64,000 bases of DNA from Vibrio panuliri (GCF_009938205.1 NZ_AP019655.1:496001-560000); one strand, 5' to 3'. Shown: positions 17,561 to 26,605, counted from the stretch's first letter. The notes: generated by a model from the sequence alone, not told the origin. Translations and numbers: made by a program.

Positions 17561-18355
17561 ATGACGCAGTACGTATCAAACCCTGTTGATAAGGATGGTC
17601 TCGTAGCGTGGAGTGATGAAGAGAACGCAATATGGCACGATCTTGTCGAGCGACAGCTAAAGCTTGTTCAATCTCGGGCATGTAAAGAGTATCTACGCGG
17701 ATTAGAATTGCTCAACTTACCCCAAGATCGCGTTCCCCAACTGCTAGATATTAACCAAATCCTGATGCGCGAGACTGGTTGGCAGGTCGTTCCCGTTCCA
17801 GCTTTGATAAGTTTTGACCGCTTCTTTGAATTATTAGCCAACAAATGTTTTCCGGTTGCGACCTTCCTAAGAACACGGGAGGAGTTTGACTACCTACAAG
17901 AGCCAGATTTCTTTCACGAGATCTTTGGTCATTGCGCGATGCTGACCAACCCTGAGTTTGCCCATTTCACTCACGTCTATGGACAGTTAGGCTACGCCGC
18001 ATCCCCACAACGCCGCAGTTACCTAGCTCGCCTTTATTGGTTTAGTGTTGAGTTTGGTTTGGTGAAGGAAAACGATCAGTTGAAGATCTACGGTGGTGGC
18101 ATCCTCTCTTCTCCGGGGGAGACATTATATGCTTTGGACTCTCCGCAGGCACTGCGAGCGCAGTTCGATATCGCTCGAGTGCTTCGAACGCCTTATCGGA
18201 TCGATATTATGCAGCCCATCTATTTTATTCTTGATGAGATTGCGCAACTTTACCAATTAAGCCAACTCGATCTAATTTCACATATAGACCAAGCTACAGA
18301 GCTTGGGCTCTTTCCACCTCTATTTGCAGCAAAGGAAGCAAACCATGTTGAATGA
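17561..18355 (+). CDS. phhA: phenylalanine-4-hydroxylase
   Basis: This 264-residue bacterial monomer-type aromatic amino acid hydroxylase converts Phe to Tyr with Fe(II), oxygen and tetrahydropterin. The iron site is visible in EPDFFHEIFGHCAML (two His four residues apart), and the third ligand Glu is in WFSVEFGLV. YGGGILSSPGE is also typical. I use the ATG at 17561, which follows AAGGAGGG, rather than a GTG three bases earlier. The gene overlaps phhB by 11 bases, so recycling of the cofactor is co-expressed. Confidence 0.95.
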   Translation: MTQYVSNPVDKDGLVAWSDEENAIWHDLVERQLKLVQSRACKEYLRGLELLNLPQDRVPQLLDINQILMRETGWQVVPVPALISFDRFFELLANKCFPVATFLRTREEFDYLQEPDFFHEIFGHCAMLTNPEFAHFTHVYGQLGYAASPQRRSYLARLYWFSVEFGLVKENDQLKIYGGGILSSPGETLYALDSPQALRAQFDIARVLRTPYRIDIMQPIYFILDEIAQLYQLSQLDLISHIDQATELGLFPPLFAAKEANHVE

Positions 18356-18677
18356 GTTAAGATGCGAAGCATGTACCCCAGATGCGACCCCAATGAGCTA
18401 CGATGAACAACAAGCCATGTTGGAGAGCGTTCAAGACTGGCAGGTGATTGAGCGAGATGGCATTCCACAGTTGGAAAAGCAGTTTAAGTTTAACAACTTT
18501 TTATCTGCTTGGGCATTTGCGAATAAAGTAGCGGAACTTGCTGAAGAAGAGTTTCATCATCCCGCTATTTTGCTTGAGTGGGGAAAAGTGACGGTGACTT
18601 GGTGGAGCCACTCGATTAAGGGGTTACATAAGAACGATTTTATCTGCGCAGCAAAATGTGACTTAATCGAACCTTAA
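18345..18677 (+). CDS. phhB: pterin-4a-carbinolamine dehydratase
   Basis: The gene begins at an ATG inside the end of phhA after AAGGAAG, giving 110 residues. The dehydratase motif EFHHPAILLEWGKVTVTW followed by SHSIKGLHKND is intact. The enzyme dehydrates 4a-hydroxytetrahydropterin so that it can be recycled for PhhA. A longer frame starting at 18303 lies wholly within phhA and is not favoured. Confidence 0.94.
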   Translation: MLNELRCEACTPDATPMSYDEQQAMLESVQDWQVIERDGIPQLEKQFKFNNFLSAWAFANKVAELAEEEFHHPAILLEWGKVTVTWWSHSIKGLHKNDFICAAKCDLIEP

Positions 18678-18772
18678 ATTAGGTGATTGGGAAGTGCGTA
18701 TTTTTTGCTAAAGAAATCGCGTTATTGCCGATAAAATGGATTAAGGCTCAACGCATGATCTTGGAATAGCGC

Positions 18773-19441
18773 ATGAAAAAAATACTGATGGTTGTTTTAC
18801 TGCTGGTTGGCATTGCGCTTGCGGGTGGGGGCTATTACATGTTCTATCTCAAGCCCGAGCAAGATGCCGCTGCCAAGCTTGCGCAGCAAGAAGTGGACAA
18901 ACCTGAGCCAGTCGTTAAAGAAGAAACACCGAAGCCAGTGCCAATACCTGTGGTAGAGAAAACCGATTACTATGTCAGCCCAGAGAAGTTAGGCGTGCGA
19001 GAGCACCCTGATAAAAGCGCGTTTATTGATTCTGTTCTGTATCGTGGTGACAAGGTTCATGTGCTTGAAAAGCGAGATGGTTGGGGGCGTATCTCTCCTT
19101 ACTATGTCTATCAAGAAGGGGAGCCGGAGGTCGCAGAGTGGGTGCCGATGAGTGCATTACTTGAAGTTCCACCAACCATTACGCAAGCGGAACGGATAAA
19201 AACCATCAGTAGCTATATCGAAGGGTCTGATGACTTTAAACAACATTTCGATATCCTTATCAAAACGACGGATGACTTACTCAAAGAGGGCATTTGCCTC
19301 CCCCCAGATTTTGAAGAGCTCAAAGGCTGGGTAAAGTCGATAAAATATAGCCAAGACGTGTACTTTGTTTACTGTGGTGGCATAAAGCAAGCGAACAAGA
19401 TCTACCTAAATGTTCAAACAGGAAAGATCTTCTATAAATAA
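18773..19441 (+). CDS. membrane-anchored bacterial SH3 domain protein
   Basis: The 222-residue protein has one N-terminal membrane segment (about residues 4-25), then a charged Pro/Glu/Lys linker. A bacterial SH3-like domain follows (about 65-125; KLGVREHPDKSAFIDSVLYRGDKVHVLEKRDGWGRI, with WVPMSAL at its end). The C-terminal 90 residues contain two Cys (GICLPPDF and YCGG) that could form a disulfide. It probably faces the periplasm. SH3 domains of this type often bind cell-wall peptides; its partner is unknown. Confidence 0.75.
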   Translation: MKKILMVVLLLVGIALAGGGYYMFYLKPEQDAAAKLAQQEVDKPEPVVKEETPKPVPIPVVEKTDYYVSPEKLGVREHPDKSAFIDSVLYRGDKVHVLEKRDGWGRISPYYVYQEGEPEVAEWVPMSALLEVPPTITQAERIKTISSYIEGSDDFKQHFDILIKTTDDLLKEGICLPPDFEELKGWVKSIKYSQDVYFVYCGGIKQANKIYLNVQTGKIFYK

Positions 19442-19463
19442 CAGTGGTTAACCTGATGAATAT

Positions 19464-19502
19464 AAAGGGGTTTACAATGTAAATTGTAATGCCCCTTTTT
19501 TG
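19464..19502 (+). terminator. rho-independent terminator of the SH3 protein gene
   Basis: AAGGGG-TTTACAAT / ATTGTAA-TGCCCCTT form a long stem followed by six T. Confidence 0.88.
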
Positions 19503-19584
19503 CTTTTTGTTGGTCTTTGGCGCTATAATGCGTCCCCGTTGAAGCCAAAAGGCTGTTTTTCTTCTCTTTTCTGTAGGTAGAGCC

Positions 19585-20265
19585 ATGAAGTACGACTGGA
19601 TTCTGTTTGACGCGGATGAAACGCTGTTTAAGTTTGATGCCTTTAAAGGTATGCAGTTAATGTTTCAACGCATGGGTGTTGAATACACGCGTGAAGACTT
19701 TGAGCAGTATCAAAAGGTCAATAAGCCATTATGGGTCGACTACCAAAACGGCACTATTAGCGCGGAAGACATCAAACACACGCGCTTTAAAGGTTACGCT
19801 CAACAGTTCAATACTACTACCGCCGAGCTTAACAGTGCTTTCTTAGATGCCATGGCAGATATTTGTAGCATGATCCCTCAAGCACGCGAGCTGTTGGAGG
19901 CGTTACAAGGCAAAGCGAAGTTAGGGATTATCACTAACGGTTTTACCGAGTTACAAGATGTACGGTTAGCCAAAATGGGGCTGAGCGATATGTTTGAGCA
20001 CGTTATCATCTCTGAAGAAGTTGGTGTGGCGAAACCGGATGTGGGTATTTTTAGCCATGCAATGGAAAAAATGGGATTGCCAGACAAGAGCAAAGTGCTA
20101 ATGGTTGGGGACAATCTGCATTCTGATGTGCTTGGTGGGGTAAACTTCGGCATCGATACCTGTTGGCTAAATGCGGCAGAACAACCTCATTGTCAGGACA
20201 TTACGCCAAGTTATACCGTTAAATGCTTATCTGAGCTAAAAGCAATTTTGCTCGCAACAGCATAG
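19585..20265 (+). CDS. yjjG: pyrimidine 5'-nucleotidase YjjG, HAD family
   Basis: This 226-residue HAD phosphatase matches E. coli YjjG throughout: DWILFDADETLFKFDAF (motif I DxDET), NKPLWVDYQNG, IITNGF (motif II), EEVGVAKPD with Lys (motif III) and VLMVGDNLHSDVLGG (motif IV). YjjG dephosphorylates dUMP and other pyrimidine nucleotides, including non-canonical ones, limiting their entry into DNA. Confidence 0.93.
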   Translation: MKYDWILFDADETLFKFDAFKGMQLMFQRMGVEYTREDFEQYQKVNKPLWVDYQNGTISAEDIKHTRFKGYAQQFNTTTAELNSAFLDAMADICSMIPQARELLEALQGKAKLGIITNGFTELQDVRLAKMGLSDMFEHVIISEEVGVAKPDVGIFSHAMEKMGLPDKSKVLMVGDNLHSDVLGGVNFGIDTCWLNAAEQPHCQDITPSYTVKCLSELKAILLATA

Positions 20266-20288
20266 CGATGAAATAATAAGGGTAGAAA

Positions 20289-20313
20289 TGGGCGCAACAT
20301 GCGCCTATTTTTT
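20289..20313 (+). terminator. rho-independent terminator of yjjG
   Basis: GGGCGCA / TGCGCCT stem with a short ACA-type loop, followed by ATTTTTTT. Confidence 0.85.
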
Positions 20314-20415
20314 TAACATTATCACACTGATATTCGTAATTTTGCGACTATTTGTGAAATAAAATAACCAAAATAGACGAGGTATTGGCAATATCTAACC
20401 CTAAAGTAGTCAGTC

Positions 20416-20431
20416 TACCCCTTTAGGGTAG
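20416..20431 (+). promoter_or_regulatory. NarP/NarL-like heptamer pair upstream of nirB
   Basis: TACCCCT-TT-AGGGTAG resembles the 7-2-7 inverted heptamer arrangement bound by NarP, though the second half is shifted by one base. It lies about 14 bases from the FNR-like site and 90 bases before nirB. Confidence 0.5.
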
Positions 20432-20444
20432 TTTAAATTGGTAA

Positions 20445-20458
20445 TTGATTTACATCAT
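20445..20458 (+). promoter_or_regulatory. FNR-like binding site upstream of nirB
   Basis: TTGAT-TTAC-ATCAT differs from the FNR consensus TTGAT-N4-ATCAA only in the last base. Anaerobic activation of the nir operon is the natural reading and is known for enterobacterial nirB. Confidence 0.7.
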
Positions 20459-20521
20459 GTATTAATTTTTCTTCATAAATAAAAATCCCACCCAGATACG
20501 AAATAAACACTGGAATTGATT

Positions 20522-23083
20522 ATGAGCAAGCTCAAGCTAGTGATCATCGGTAATGGGATGGTGGGACATCGCTATATCGAAGATCTCGTTGAGAAAACCG
20601 ATATATCGAATTTTGAAGTGACGGTTTTCTGTGAGGAACCGCGCGTCGCCTATGACCGAGTTCACCTTTCTTCTTACTTTTCTCATCACACCGCTCAAGA
20701 GCTTTCTTTAGTCAAAGAAGGGTTCTATGAGAAACACGGTATTCAAGTTCTACTCGGCGAGCGTGCAATTAACATCAATCGCCAAAACCACATTGTTTAC
20801 TCTTCTTCAGGTCGTGAGATTCAGTACGACAAACTGATCCTCGCCACTGGCTCGTACCCTTTTGTGCCGCCGATTAAAGGCAATGAAAGCAAAGACTGTT
20901 TTGTTTACCGTACTATTGAAGATCTAAAAGCGATTGAAGCGACGGCGAAAAAGAGCAAATCAGGCGTCGTCATTGGTGGCGGCCTACTTGGTCTTGAAGC
21001 GGCTGGTGCACTAAAAGCATTGGGTATGGAAACTCATGTGGTCGAGTTTGCGCCGAAACTGATGGCAGAGCAACTTGATCTTGCGGGTGGTCACCAACTT
21101 CGTCAGAAAATCGAACGAATGGGGGTTAACGTCCATACCGGAAAGAATACCCTTGAGATTGCGGCTGAAGGCAAAGATGCGCGCAATGTGATGCGTTTTG
21201 CTGACGGCACGGAGTTAGAGACAGACTTTATCGTCTTCTCTGCTGGGATTCGTCCACAAGACAAGCTCGCTCGACAAATGGATCTCGATATTGCTACCCG
21301 TGGCGGTGTTGCCATTAATGACCACTGCCAAACCTCGGATCAAGATATCTACGCGATTGGTGAATGTGCTTCTTGGAATGGCATGTTCTATGGTTTGGTC
21401 GCGCCGGGTTACAAGATGGCGACGGTTGCCGTTGATCACTTGCTAGGTAAGGTCGAGAGTAAGTTTGAAGGGGCCGACATGTCGGCTAAGTTAAAACTAC
21501 TGGGCGTCAAAGTGGGTTCTATTGGTGATGCCAATGGCCGTACTCCGGGTTGCAAAAGCTATGTTTATCAAAACGAAGAGCAAGAAGTTTATAAACGTCT
21601 GATTGTCTCTGAAGACAACAAGAAACTGCTCGGCGCGGTGATGGTTGGCGATACCGCTGATTATGGCGATCTTTTGCAACTGATGCTAAATGAGATTGAT
21701 CTGCCAGAGCATCCTGACGCGCTTATTCTGCCAGCCCACGCGGGCGCTGAAAAACCAGCATTAGGTGCCGATGCATTGCCAGAGAGTGCCGTGATTTGCT
21801 CATGCTTTGATGTGACCAAAGGCAAAATTGCTCAAGCCGTCACGGATGGTCACCACACACTAGCAGACATCAAAGCGGTGACCGGCGCAGGAACGGGGTG
21901 TGGCGGTTGTATTCCGCTAGTGACTTCCGTGCTGAATGCAGAGCTGGCGAAATCAGGCATTGAAGTGAAGAACGATGTGTGTGAGCACTTCGCTTATTCG
22001 CGCCAAGAACTTTTCCATCTTATTCGTATCGAAGAAATTAAGACTTTCGAAGAGTTACTTGAGAAGTATGGCAAAGGTTATGGCTGTGAGGTATGTAAGC
22101 CACTTGTGGGCTCTATCCTTGCTTCTTGCTGGGGTGAACACATTCTTAAGCCGCAATTGGTGAAGCTGCATGATACCAACGACAACTTCTTAGGCAACAT
22201 CCAAAAAGACGGAACCTATTCAGTAATCCCACGTATGGCGGGTGGTGAAGTGACACCGCAAGCGCTAGGCGTGTTGGCAAAAGTCGCTGAAGAATATCGC
22301 CTTTACACTAAGGTGACTGGTGCGCAACGTATTGGATTGTTCGGTGCGCAAAAAGACGACTTACCAGAGATTTGGCGCAAGCTGATCGAAGCGGGCTTTG
22401 AAACAGGGCAAGCTTATGCCAAAGCACTGCGTATGGCGAAAACGTGTGTTGGTTCGACATGGTGTCGTTACGGGGTGCAAGATTCTGTCGGCTTAGGTTC
22501 ATTGATTGAAAACCGTTACAAAGGCATTCGTACCCCGCACAAAATGAAGTTTGGTGTTTCGGGTTGTACCCGTGAGTGTGCCGAAGCGCAAGGTAAAGAC
22601 CTAGGTATTATCGCCACAGATGCAGGTTGGAACATGTATGTCTGTGGTAATGGTGGCATGAAGCCACGCCATGCAGATCTATTGGCGAGTGATTTAGATA
22701 CAGAAACTCTACTGAAGTATATCGACCGCTTTATGATGTTTTATATCCGCACAGCAGCGCCGCTTCAGCGCACATCGGTTTGGATGGAAAACATGGAAGG
22801 TGGCGTTGATTACCTGCGTGAAGTGATCCTGAATGACAAGCTTGGTATTAATGCGCAACTAGAAGCGGATGTTGCCAAACTGGTTGACGAATATCAGTGT
22901 GAATGGACCGCGACCATTAACGATGAGTCCCAATTGACTCGTTTCTCTCACTTTATTAACTCAGACAAGCGTGACGAAAATGTCGTGTTTGTTCCAGAGC
23001 GTGAGCAACATCGCCCAGCGACCTTTACGGAAAAGCACCCGGAAGCAAAAGGCGACATTCTTCATGTAGCGATTGCGGATTAA
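20522..23083 (+). CDS. nirB: NADH-dependent nitrite reductase, large subunit
   Basis: The 853-residue enzyme has these regions in order. First is an FAD/NAD(P)H-binding reductase region (VIIGNGMVGHRYIED at the N terminus; VVIGGGLLGLEAAGALKALG near residue 150). Next are BFD-type [2Fe-2S] Cys motifs (ICSCFDVTKGK ... GTGCGGCIP, and GYGCEVCKPLVGS). Last is the siroheme/[4Fe-4S] domain with TCVGSTWCRYG and VSGCTRECAEAQGKDLG. It reduces nitrite to ammonium in the cytoplasm with NADH. I chose the ATG at 20522; a TTG six bases earlier is less likely. It is followed after 12 bases by nirD. Confidence 0.96.
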   Translation: MSKLKLVIIGNGMVGHRYIEDLVEKTDISNFEVTVFCEEPRVAYDRVHLSSYFSHHTAQELSLVKEGFYEKHGIQVLLGERAININRQNHIVYSSSGREIQYDKLILATGSYPFVPPIKGNESKDCFVYRTIEDLKAIEATAKKSKSGVVIGGGLLGLEAAGALKALGMETHVVEFAPKLMAEQLDLAGGHQLRQKIERMGVNVHTGKNTLEIAAEGKDARNVMRFADGTELETDFIVFSAGIRPQDKLARQMDLDIATRGGVAINDHCQTSDQDIYAIGECASWNGMFYGLVAPGYKMATVAVDHLLGKVESKFEGADMSAKLKLLGVKVGSIGDANGRTPGCKSYVYQNEEQEVYKRLIVSEDNKKLLGAVMVGDTADYGDLLQLMLNEIDLPEHPDALILPAHAGAEKPALGADALPESAVICSCFDVTKGKIAQAVTDGHHTLADIKAVTGAGTGCGGCIPLVTSVLNAELAKSGIEVKNDVCEHFAYSRQELFHLIRIEEIKTFEELLEKYGKGYGCEVCKPLVGSILASCWGEHILKPQLVKLHDTNDNFLGNIQKDGTYSVIPRMAGGEVTPQALGVLAKVAEEYRLYTKVTGAQRIGLFGAQKDDLPEIWRKLIEAGFETGQAYAKALRMAKTCVGSTWCRYGVQDSVGLGSLIENRYKGIRTPHKMKFGVSGCTRECAEAQGKDLGIIATDAGWNMYVCGNGGMKPRHADLLASDLDTETLLKYIDRFMMFYIRTAAPLQRTSVWMENMEGGVDYLREVILNDKLGINAQLEADVAKLVDEYQCEWTATINDESQLTRFSHFINSDKRDENVVFVPEREQHRPATFTEKHPEAKGDILHVAIAD

Positions 23084-23095
23084 GGTAGGTCGATT

Positions 23096-23419
23096 ATGTC
23101 ATTTGAAAAAATCTGTCACATCAACGATATCGTGCCGGGCACGGGTGTTTGTGCATTGGTGAATGGTCAGCAAGTTGCGGTATTTCGTCCAACCGATGGC
23201 GAACAAGTTTTCGCCATCAGCAATACCGACCCGTTCTTTCAATCCAACGTACTTTCACGCGGTTTAATTTGTGAACACCAAGGTGAACTTTGGGTTGCAA
23301 GCCCGCTCAAGAAACAGCGCTTTAACCTAACGACAGGTCAATGCATGGAAGATGAGCGATTTAACGTTCGTGCTTATCAAACTCGCGTGACTAATGGCGA
23401 TGTGGAGATCGCCGCTTAG
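23096..23419 (+). CDS. nirD: nitrite reductase small subunit
   Basis: This 107-residue Rieske-fold protein of the NirD type (FEKICHINDIVPGTGVCALVNGQQVAVF) lacks the Cys-His cluster ligands of true Rieske proteins, as is normal for NirD. It partners NirB. A pair of competing hairpins separates it from nirC. Confidence 0.93.
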   Translation: MSFEKICHINDIVPGTGVCALVNGQQVAVFRPTDGEQVFAISNTDPFFQSNVLSRGLICEHQGELWVASPLKKQRFNLTTGQCMEDERFNVRAYQTRVTNGDVEIAA

Positions 23420-23440
23420 TAGAGAGATTAAATAGATTAA

Positions 23441-23486
23441 AGGCTTCCTGCCCCTCTGCGGGGGCATAAAGCGGGGTAGGGAGCCT
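23441..23486 (+). promoter_or_regulatory. two mutually exclusive hairpins between nirD and nirC
   Basis: The long form pairs 23441-23454 with 23473-23486 (14 bp with two G-U pairs). The short form pairs TGCCCC (23449-23454) with GGGGCA (23461-23466). Both use the CCCC at 23451-23454, so only one can form at a time. TTTC follows the long form. It could be a partial terminator, a processing site or a regulatory switch. Confidence 0.55.
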
Positions 23487-23524
23487 TTCACTATTTGATT
23501 TTTAATTTCACTTTTTGGAGAGAC

Positions 23525-24379
23525 ATGATGTCTTATTTAAAACCAGCCGAATTTGTCCAAACCATGATCGCGACCGGCGAAGCAAAAGTCCGCACTTCTA
23601 CGCGAGATTTGATTTTACGCGGTGTTATGGCGGGGATCATTCTATCGCTTGCTGTCGTGGTGGCGATTACCACGATAACGCAGACCGGAATTGGTATTGT
23701 TGGTGCGCTAGTGTTCCCAGTCGGTTTCTGTATTTTAAGTTTAATGGGTTACGACTTAGTCACTGGCGTCTTTGGACTGGCTCCTTTAGCTCAGTTTGAC
23801 AATCGCCCTGGAATTACATGGGCACGTGTTATGCGTTGCTGGGGTTTGGTTGGGCTAGGCAACTTAATTGGCTCACTGTTAGTGGCGTTCCTGATTGCTC
23901 TTTCTTTAACGATGAACTTCAGCGTTGAGCCGAATGCTGTCGGTCAAACTTTTATTAAGGTTTCGACGGCGCGCACAGTAGGGTTTGAGAATCTTGGTTT
24001 CGACGGTTGGATTACCTGTTTTGTACGCGGTATTCTTTGTAACCTAATGGTATGCTTGGGTGTAATTGGCAATATGACCGCACGCTCTGTCGCCGGTAAG
24101 ATTGCTGCAATGTGGTTGCCGATTTTCATCTTCTTTGCTTTGGTCTTTGAGCATGCTGTCGTTAACATGTTTTTGTTCCCACTTGGAATGATGCTTGGTG
24201 CAGATTTTGGTATCGCTACGTGGTTGAACTACAACTTGATTCCAACCATTTTGGGCAACATTGTCGGTGGTCTGCTGTTTACCTGTGTTCCGCTATACCT
24301 AACGCATGCCAAAACAGCGAAAGGTCTAACGACCGATACTGATGCAGAAATGCATGGGCAACCTGCTCTAAGCAAATAA
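23525..24379 (+). CDS. nirC: nitrite/formate channel, FNT family
   Basis: This 284-residue FNT channel has six hydrophobic segments. The ATG at 23525 follows TTGGAG; a frame from 23495 has no support. Typical FNT features include FPVGFCILSLMGYDLVTGVF (helix-breaking region) and LVCNLMVCLGV-like segments (actual ILCNLMVCLGVI) before ALVFEHAVVNMFLFPLGM. Its place in the nir operon points to nitrite import or export. It is longer and more divergent than FocA or E. coli NirC, so substrate choice is inferred from context. Confidence 0.85.
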   Translation: MMSYLKPAEFVQTMIATGEAKVRTSTRDLILRGVMAGIILSLAVVVAITTITQTGIGIVGALVFPVGFCILSLMGYDLVTGVFGLAPLAQFDNRPGITWARVMRCWGLVGLGNLIGSLLVAFLIALSLTMNFSVEPNAVGQTFIKVSTARTVGFENLGFDGWITCFVRGILCNLMVCLGVIGNMTARSVAGKIAAMWLPIFIFFALVFEHAVVNMFLFPLGMMLGADFGIATWLNYNLIPTILGNIVGGLLFTCVPLYLTHAKTAKGLTTDTDAEMHGQPALSK

Positions 24380-24393
24380 ACCTTTGTTAGCAT

Positions 24394-24416
24394 TACCCCG
24401 CTGCTACGGCGGGGTA
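24394..24416 (+). terminator. hairpin after nirC
   Basis: TACCCCGC / GCGGGGTA, an 8-bp stem with a 7-base loop; only GTTT follows. Confidence 0.6.
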
Positions 24417-24429
24417 GTTTGGCAATAAC

Positions 24430-24459
24430 AAGTGATTTTGCCTTCAGAATCACTTTTTA
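24430..24459 (+). terminator. second terminator-like hairpin just before cobA
   Basis: AAGTGATT / AATCACTT stem, 10-base loop, then TTTAT. It is 23 bases before the cobA start, so it may attenuate read-through from nirC. Confidence 0.6.
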
Positions 24460-24482
24460 TATCCAAATTTTTGATAGGCATA

Positions 24483-25259
24483 ATGATGACGACATTGACC
24501 TCTTTCAACTCAGGTTTAGACCAAGGTTTTGTTTCTTTGGTCGGGGCTGGCCCGGGTGACCCCGATCTGTTAACCGTCAAGGGGTATCGAGCTATTCAAC
24601 AGGCTGAAGTCGTGGTTTATGACCGCTTAGTCGCGCCAGAAATCTTAGCCATTGCCAATGAAAAGGCGCAAATGATCTATGTAGGTAAAAAGCTGGACTA
24701 CCATTGCGTACCACAAGAGCAGATAAACCAAATTTTGGTGGATAAAGCCCGTGAAGGTAAGCGTGTTGTGCGCCTTAAAGGGGGGGACTCGTTTATTTTT
24801 GGTCGTGGCGGTGAAGAGCTTGAGAAGCTAGCGGAAGAAGGGGTTCGCTTTGAAGTTGTTCCTGGTATTACTGCGGCGGCAGGCGCCACTGCTTATGCTG
24901 GTATTCCACTGACTCATCGTGACCATGCCCAAGCGGTACAGTTTATTACTGGTCACGTTCAAAAAGATGGCAAAGAGATTGATTGGCACGCGGCGGCACA
25001 GTCCAATTCAACACTGGTCTTTTACATGGGCTTAAAGCAGAGTGGCTATATTGCCGATAAGCTCATTACCCATGGTTTGTCCGACGATATGCCTTGCGCG
25101 ATTATTGAAAATGGAACGCGCCGTGAACAGCGTGTGTTACGTGGTAGCCTTGCTCAGTTGCCATCAATGGCACAACAAGCACAAAGTCCTGCATTGATCG
25201 TTGTCGGTAGTGTGACATCACTGCATGAAAAGTTAGAGTGGTTCAATATCAATCATTAA
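24483..25259 (+). CDS. cobA: uroporphyrinogen-III C-methyltransferase
   Basis: This 258-residue SUMT has [60 protein letters not shown] and VFYMGL. It makes precorrin-2, the first committed step to siroheme, the cofactor of NirB, which explains its position in the nir operon. Only the methyltransferase domain is present; the CysG dehydrogenase/chelatase part must come from elsewhere. I use the ATG at 24483, since a TTG frame from 24432 would run through the hairpin. Confidence 0.93.
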   Translation: MMTTLTSFNSGLDQGFVSLVGAGPGDPDLLTVKGYRAIQQAEVVVYDRLVAPEILAIANEKAQMIYVGKKLDYHCVPQEQINQILVDKAREGKRVVRLKGGDSFIFGRGGEELEKLAEEGVRFEVVPGITAAAGATAYAGIPLTHRDHAQAVQFITGHVQKDGKEIDWHAAAQSNSTLVFYMGLKQSGYIADKLITHGLSDDMPCAIIENGTRREQRVLRGSLAQLPSMAQQAQSPALIVVGSVTSLHEKLEWFNINH

Positions 25260-25464
25260 CCGTAAGGTGCGCTATTTGATTATGATCACGAGATGAATGA
25301 ATTTTCACCGTTTGTACTGGCTGAAACCAGCAGTTGTTTTGTATGTTTGATAGAGAAGTTGACTCACATTCGTCAGGCAAATGAGAACCTTAAATTAAGG
25401 TAGCGCTGTGCGAGTGTGATTTCTTTGCCCACTGTACCTCTTGGATGAGGTGCTGGAGGATAAG

Positions 25465-26586
25465 ATGAACAATCACTATTTTCAAACAGCGAAACCGCTC
25501 AACCAGCAACTGCAGCAGTTGATGCACAGAATGCACGCACATGCGCCAAAGATCGCTCGTGTATCGTACGCAAAGTACAATCGCGATAGAGACACACTGG
25601 TTACCTATGCAGATAGCGAGTTCCAGCTATGGAGTGAGCTCCATCATGAGAAGCGATTGAGCAAGCTTGATCAGCTAAAACGCTCCGCGGCGATGGGTGT
25701 CCCGCGTATTATTGATGATCTGGCGTACTTAACGCATTGCGACCGCTTAGCGTTTCTGCGCCATAAAGGTTACCGTTCTTCGGCGGCAATTCCTTGCTTC
25801 CAAAATCATCGCTTTAGCGGTTTTGTCTTTTTGAACGCTTACGAACCCAATGTGTTTGATAGCAAGTCTCTACTTTCTCTCGCCCCCTATATTGAAATGC
25901 TGCAGTTTGCGGTGGAATCCCATAGTCAGGTGGTGAAAACGATAGTTGAGTTTGCTGACCGTTTACGCACCGGTAGCACGGTTTATTGCCGTGATTCCTA
26001 TTACCATGGTCGACGAATGCGAGCCTATACCAAGGTGATAGCAGAATATGTTGCTGAACATCGCAACCTAGATGATGAGCAAGTCGAAGCCATCGCCGCT
26101 TTTGCCCAAATTCATGATATTGGCAAAACTCAGTTGCCAGAGAGTTTAATGTACGACACTAAGCCTTTTGGTTCGCAAGAGCTGATGTCCGCACGTTCTC
26201 ATATTGATAATGGCATTAAGATTATGGATGAGATCGTCTCCTCAGTCGGGAATCCGAGTCATCCTAGCATCACCTTACTCAACCAGATTATGCGTTTTCA
26301 ATATGAATACCTTGATGGCAGTGGGTATCCATACGGTTTCCGTCAAGAAGAGGTGCCTCTCGCCGCACGTATTGTGACAGTTGCGAACATCTTTGACTCG
26401 ATGACAACGCATAAGACATATAAACAAGCCTGCTCCGTAACCGAAGCTTTGTTAGAACTTGAAAAGATGGTGCAGCAAGGGAAGCTCGATGCACTATGTG
26501 TTGATGCTCTGCGTTATAAGCAAGAGTATCTCAAGCAAGTGATCCATAAGTATCCGGAGCCAGAGCACTGGGGTTATGAAGAGTAA
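25465..26586 (+). CDS. HD-GYP domain protein with degenerate metal site
   Basis: The start at 25465 follows GGAGG. The 373-residue protein has a GAF-like N-terminal region (about 20-150) and a C-terminal HD-GYP domain (about 170-350). IHDIGKTQLPE, RSHIDNGIKIMD and DGSGYPYGFRQEEVPLAARIV are retained. The usual HHE before DGSGYP reads QYE, the usual VAD metal Asp reads VAN, and the first conserved His (normally D-x5-H) appears to be Arg. A catalytic cyclic-di-GMP phosphodiesterase is therefore doubtful; a binding or partner-protein role is more likely. Confidence 0.85.
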   Translation: MNNHYFQTAKPLNQQLQQLMHRMHAHAPKIARVSYAKYNRDRDTLVTYADSEFQLWSELHHEKRLSKLDQLKRSAAMGVPRIIDDLAYLTHCDRLAFLRHKGYRSSAAIPCFQNHRFSGFVFLNAYEPNVFDSKSLLSLAPYIEMLQFAVESHSQVVKTIVEFADRLRTGSTVYCRDSYYHGRRMRAYTKVIAEYVAEHRNLDDEQVEAIAAFAQIHDIGKTQLPESLMYDTKPFGSQELMSARSHIDNGIKIMDEIVSSVGNPSHPSITLLNQIMRFQYEYLDGSGYPYGFRQEEVPLAARIVTVANIFDSMTTHKTYKQACSVTEALLELEKMVQQGKLDALCVDALRYKQEYLKQVIHKYPEPEHWGYEE

Positions 26587-26605
26587 ACCAACTCAACGAC
26601 TCTTG

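Noticed and set aside
25260..25464. Small hairpin and short frame between cobA and the HD-GYP gene
   Set aside because: The ACTGGCTGAAACCAG pairing is short and has no clear T-run; no coding sequence is supported.
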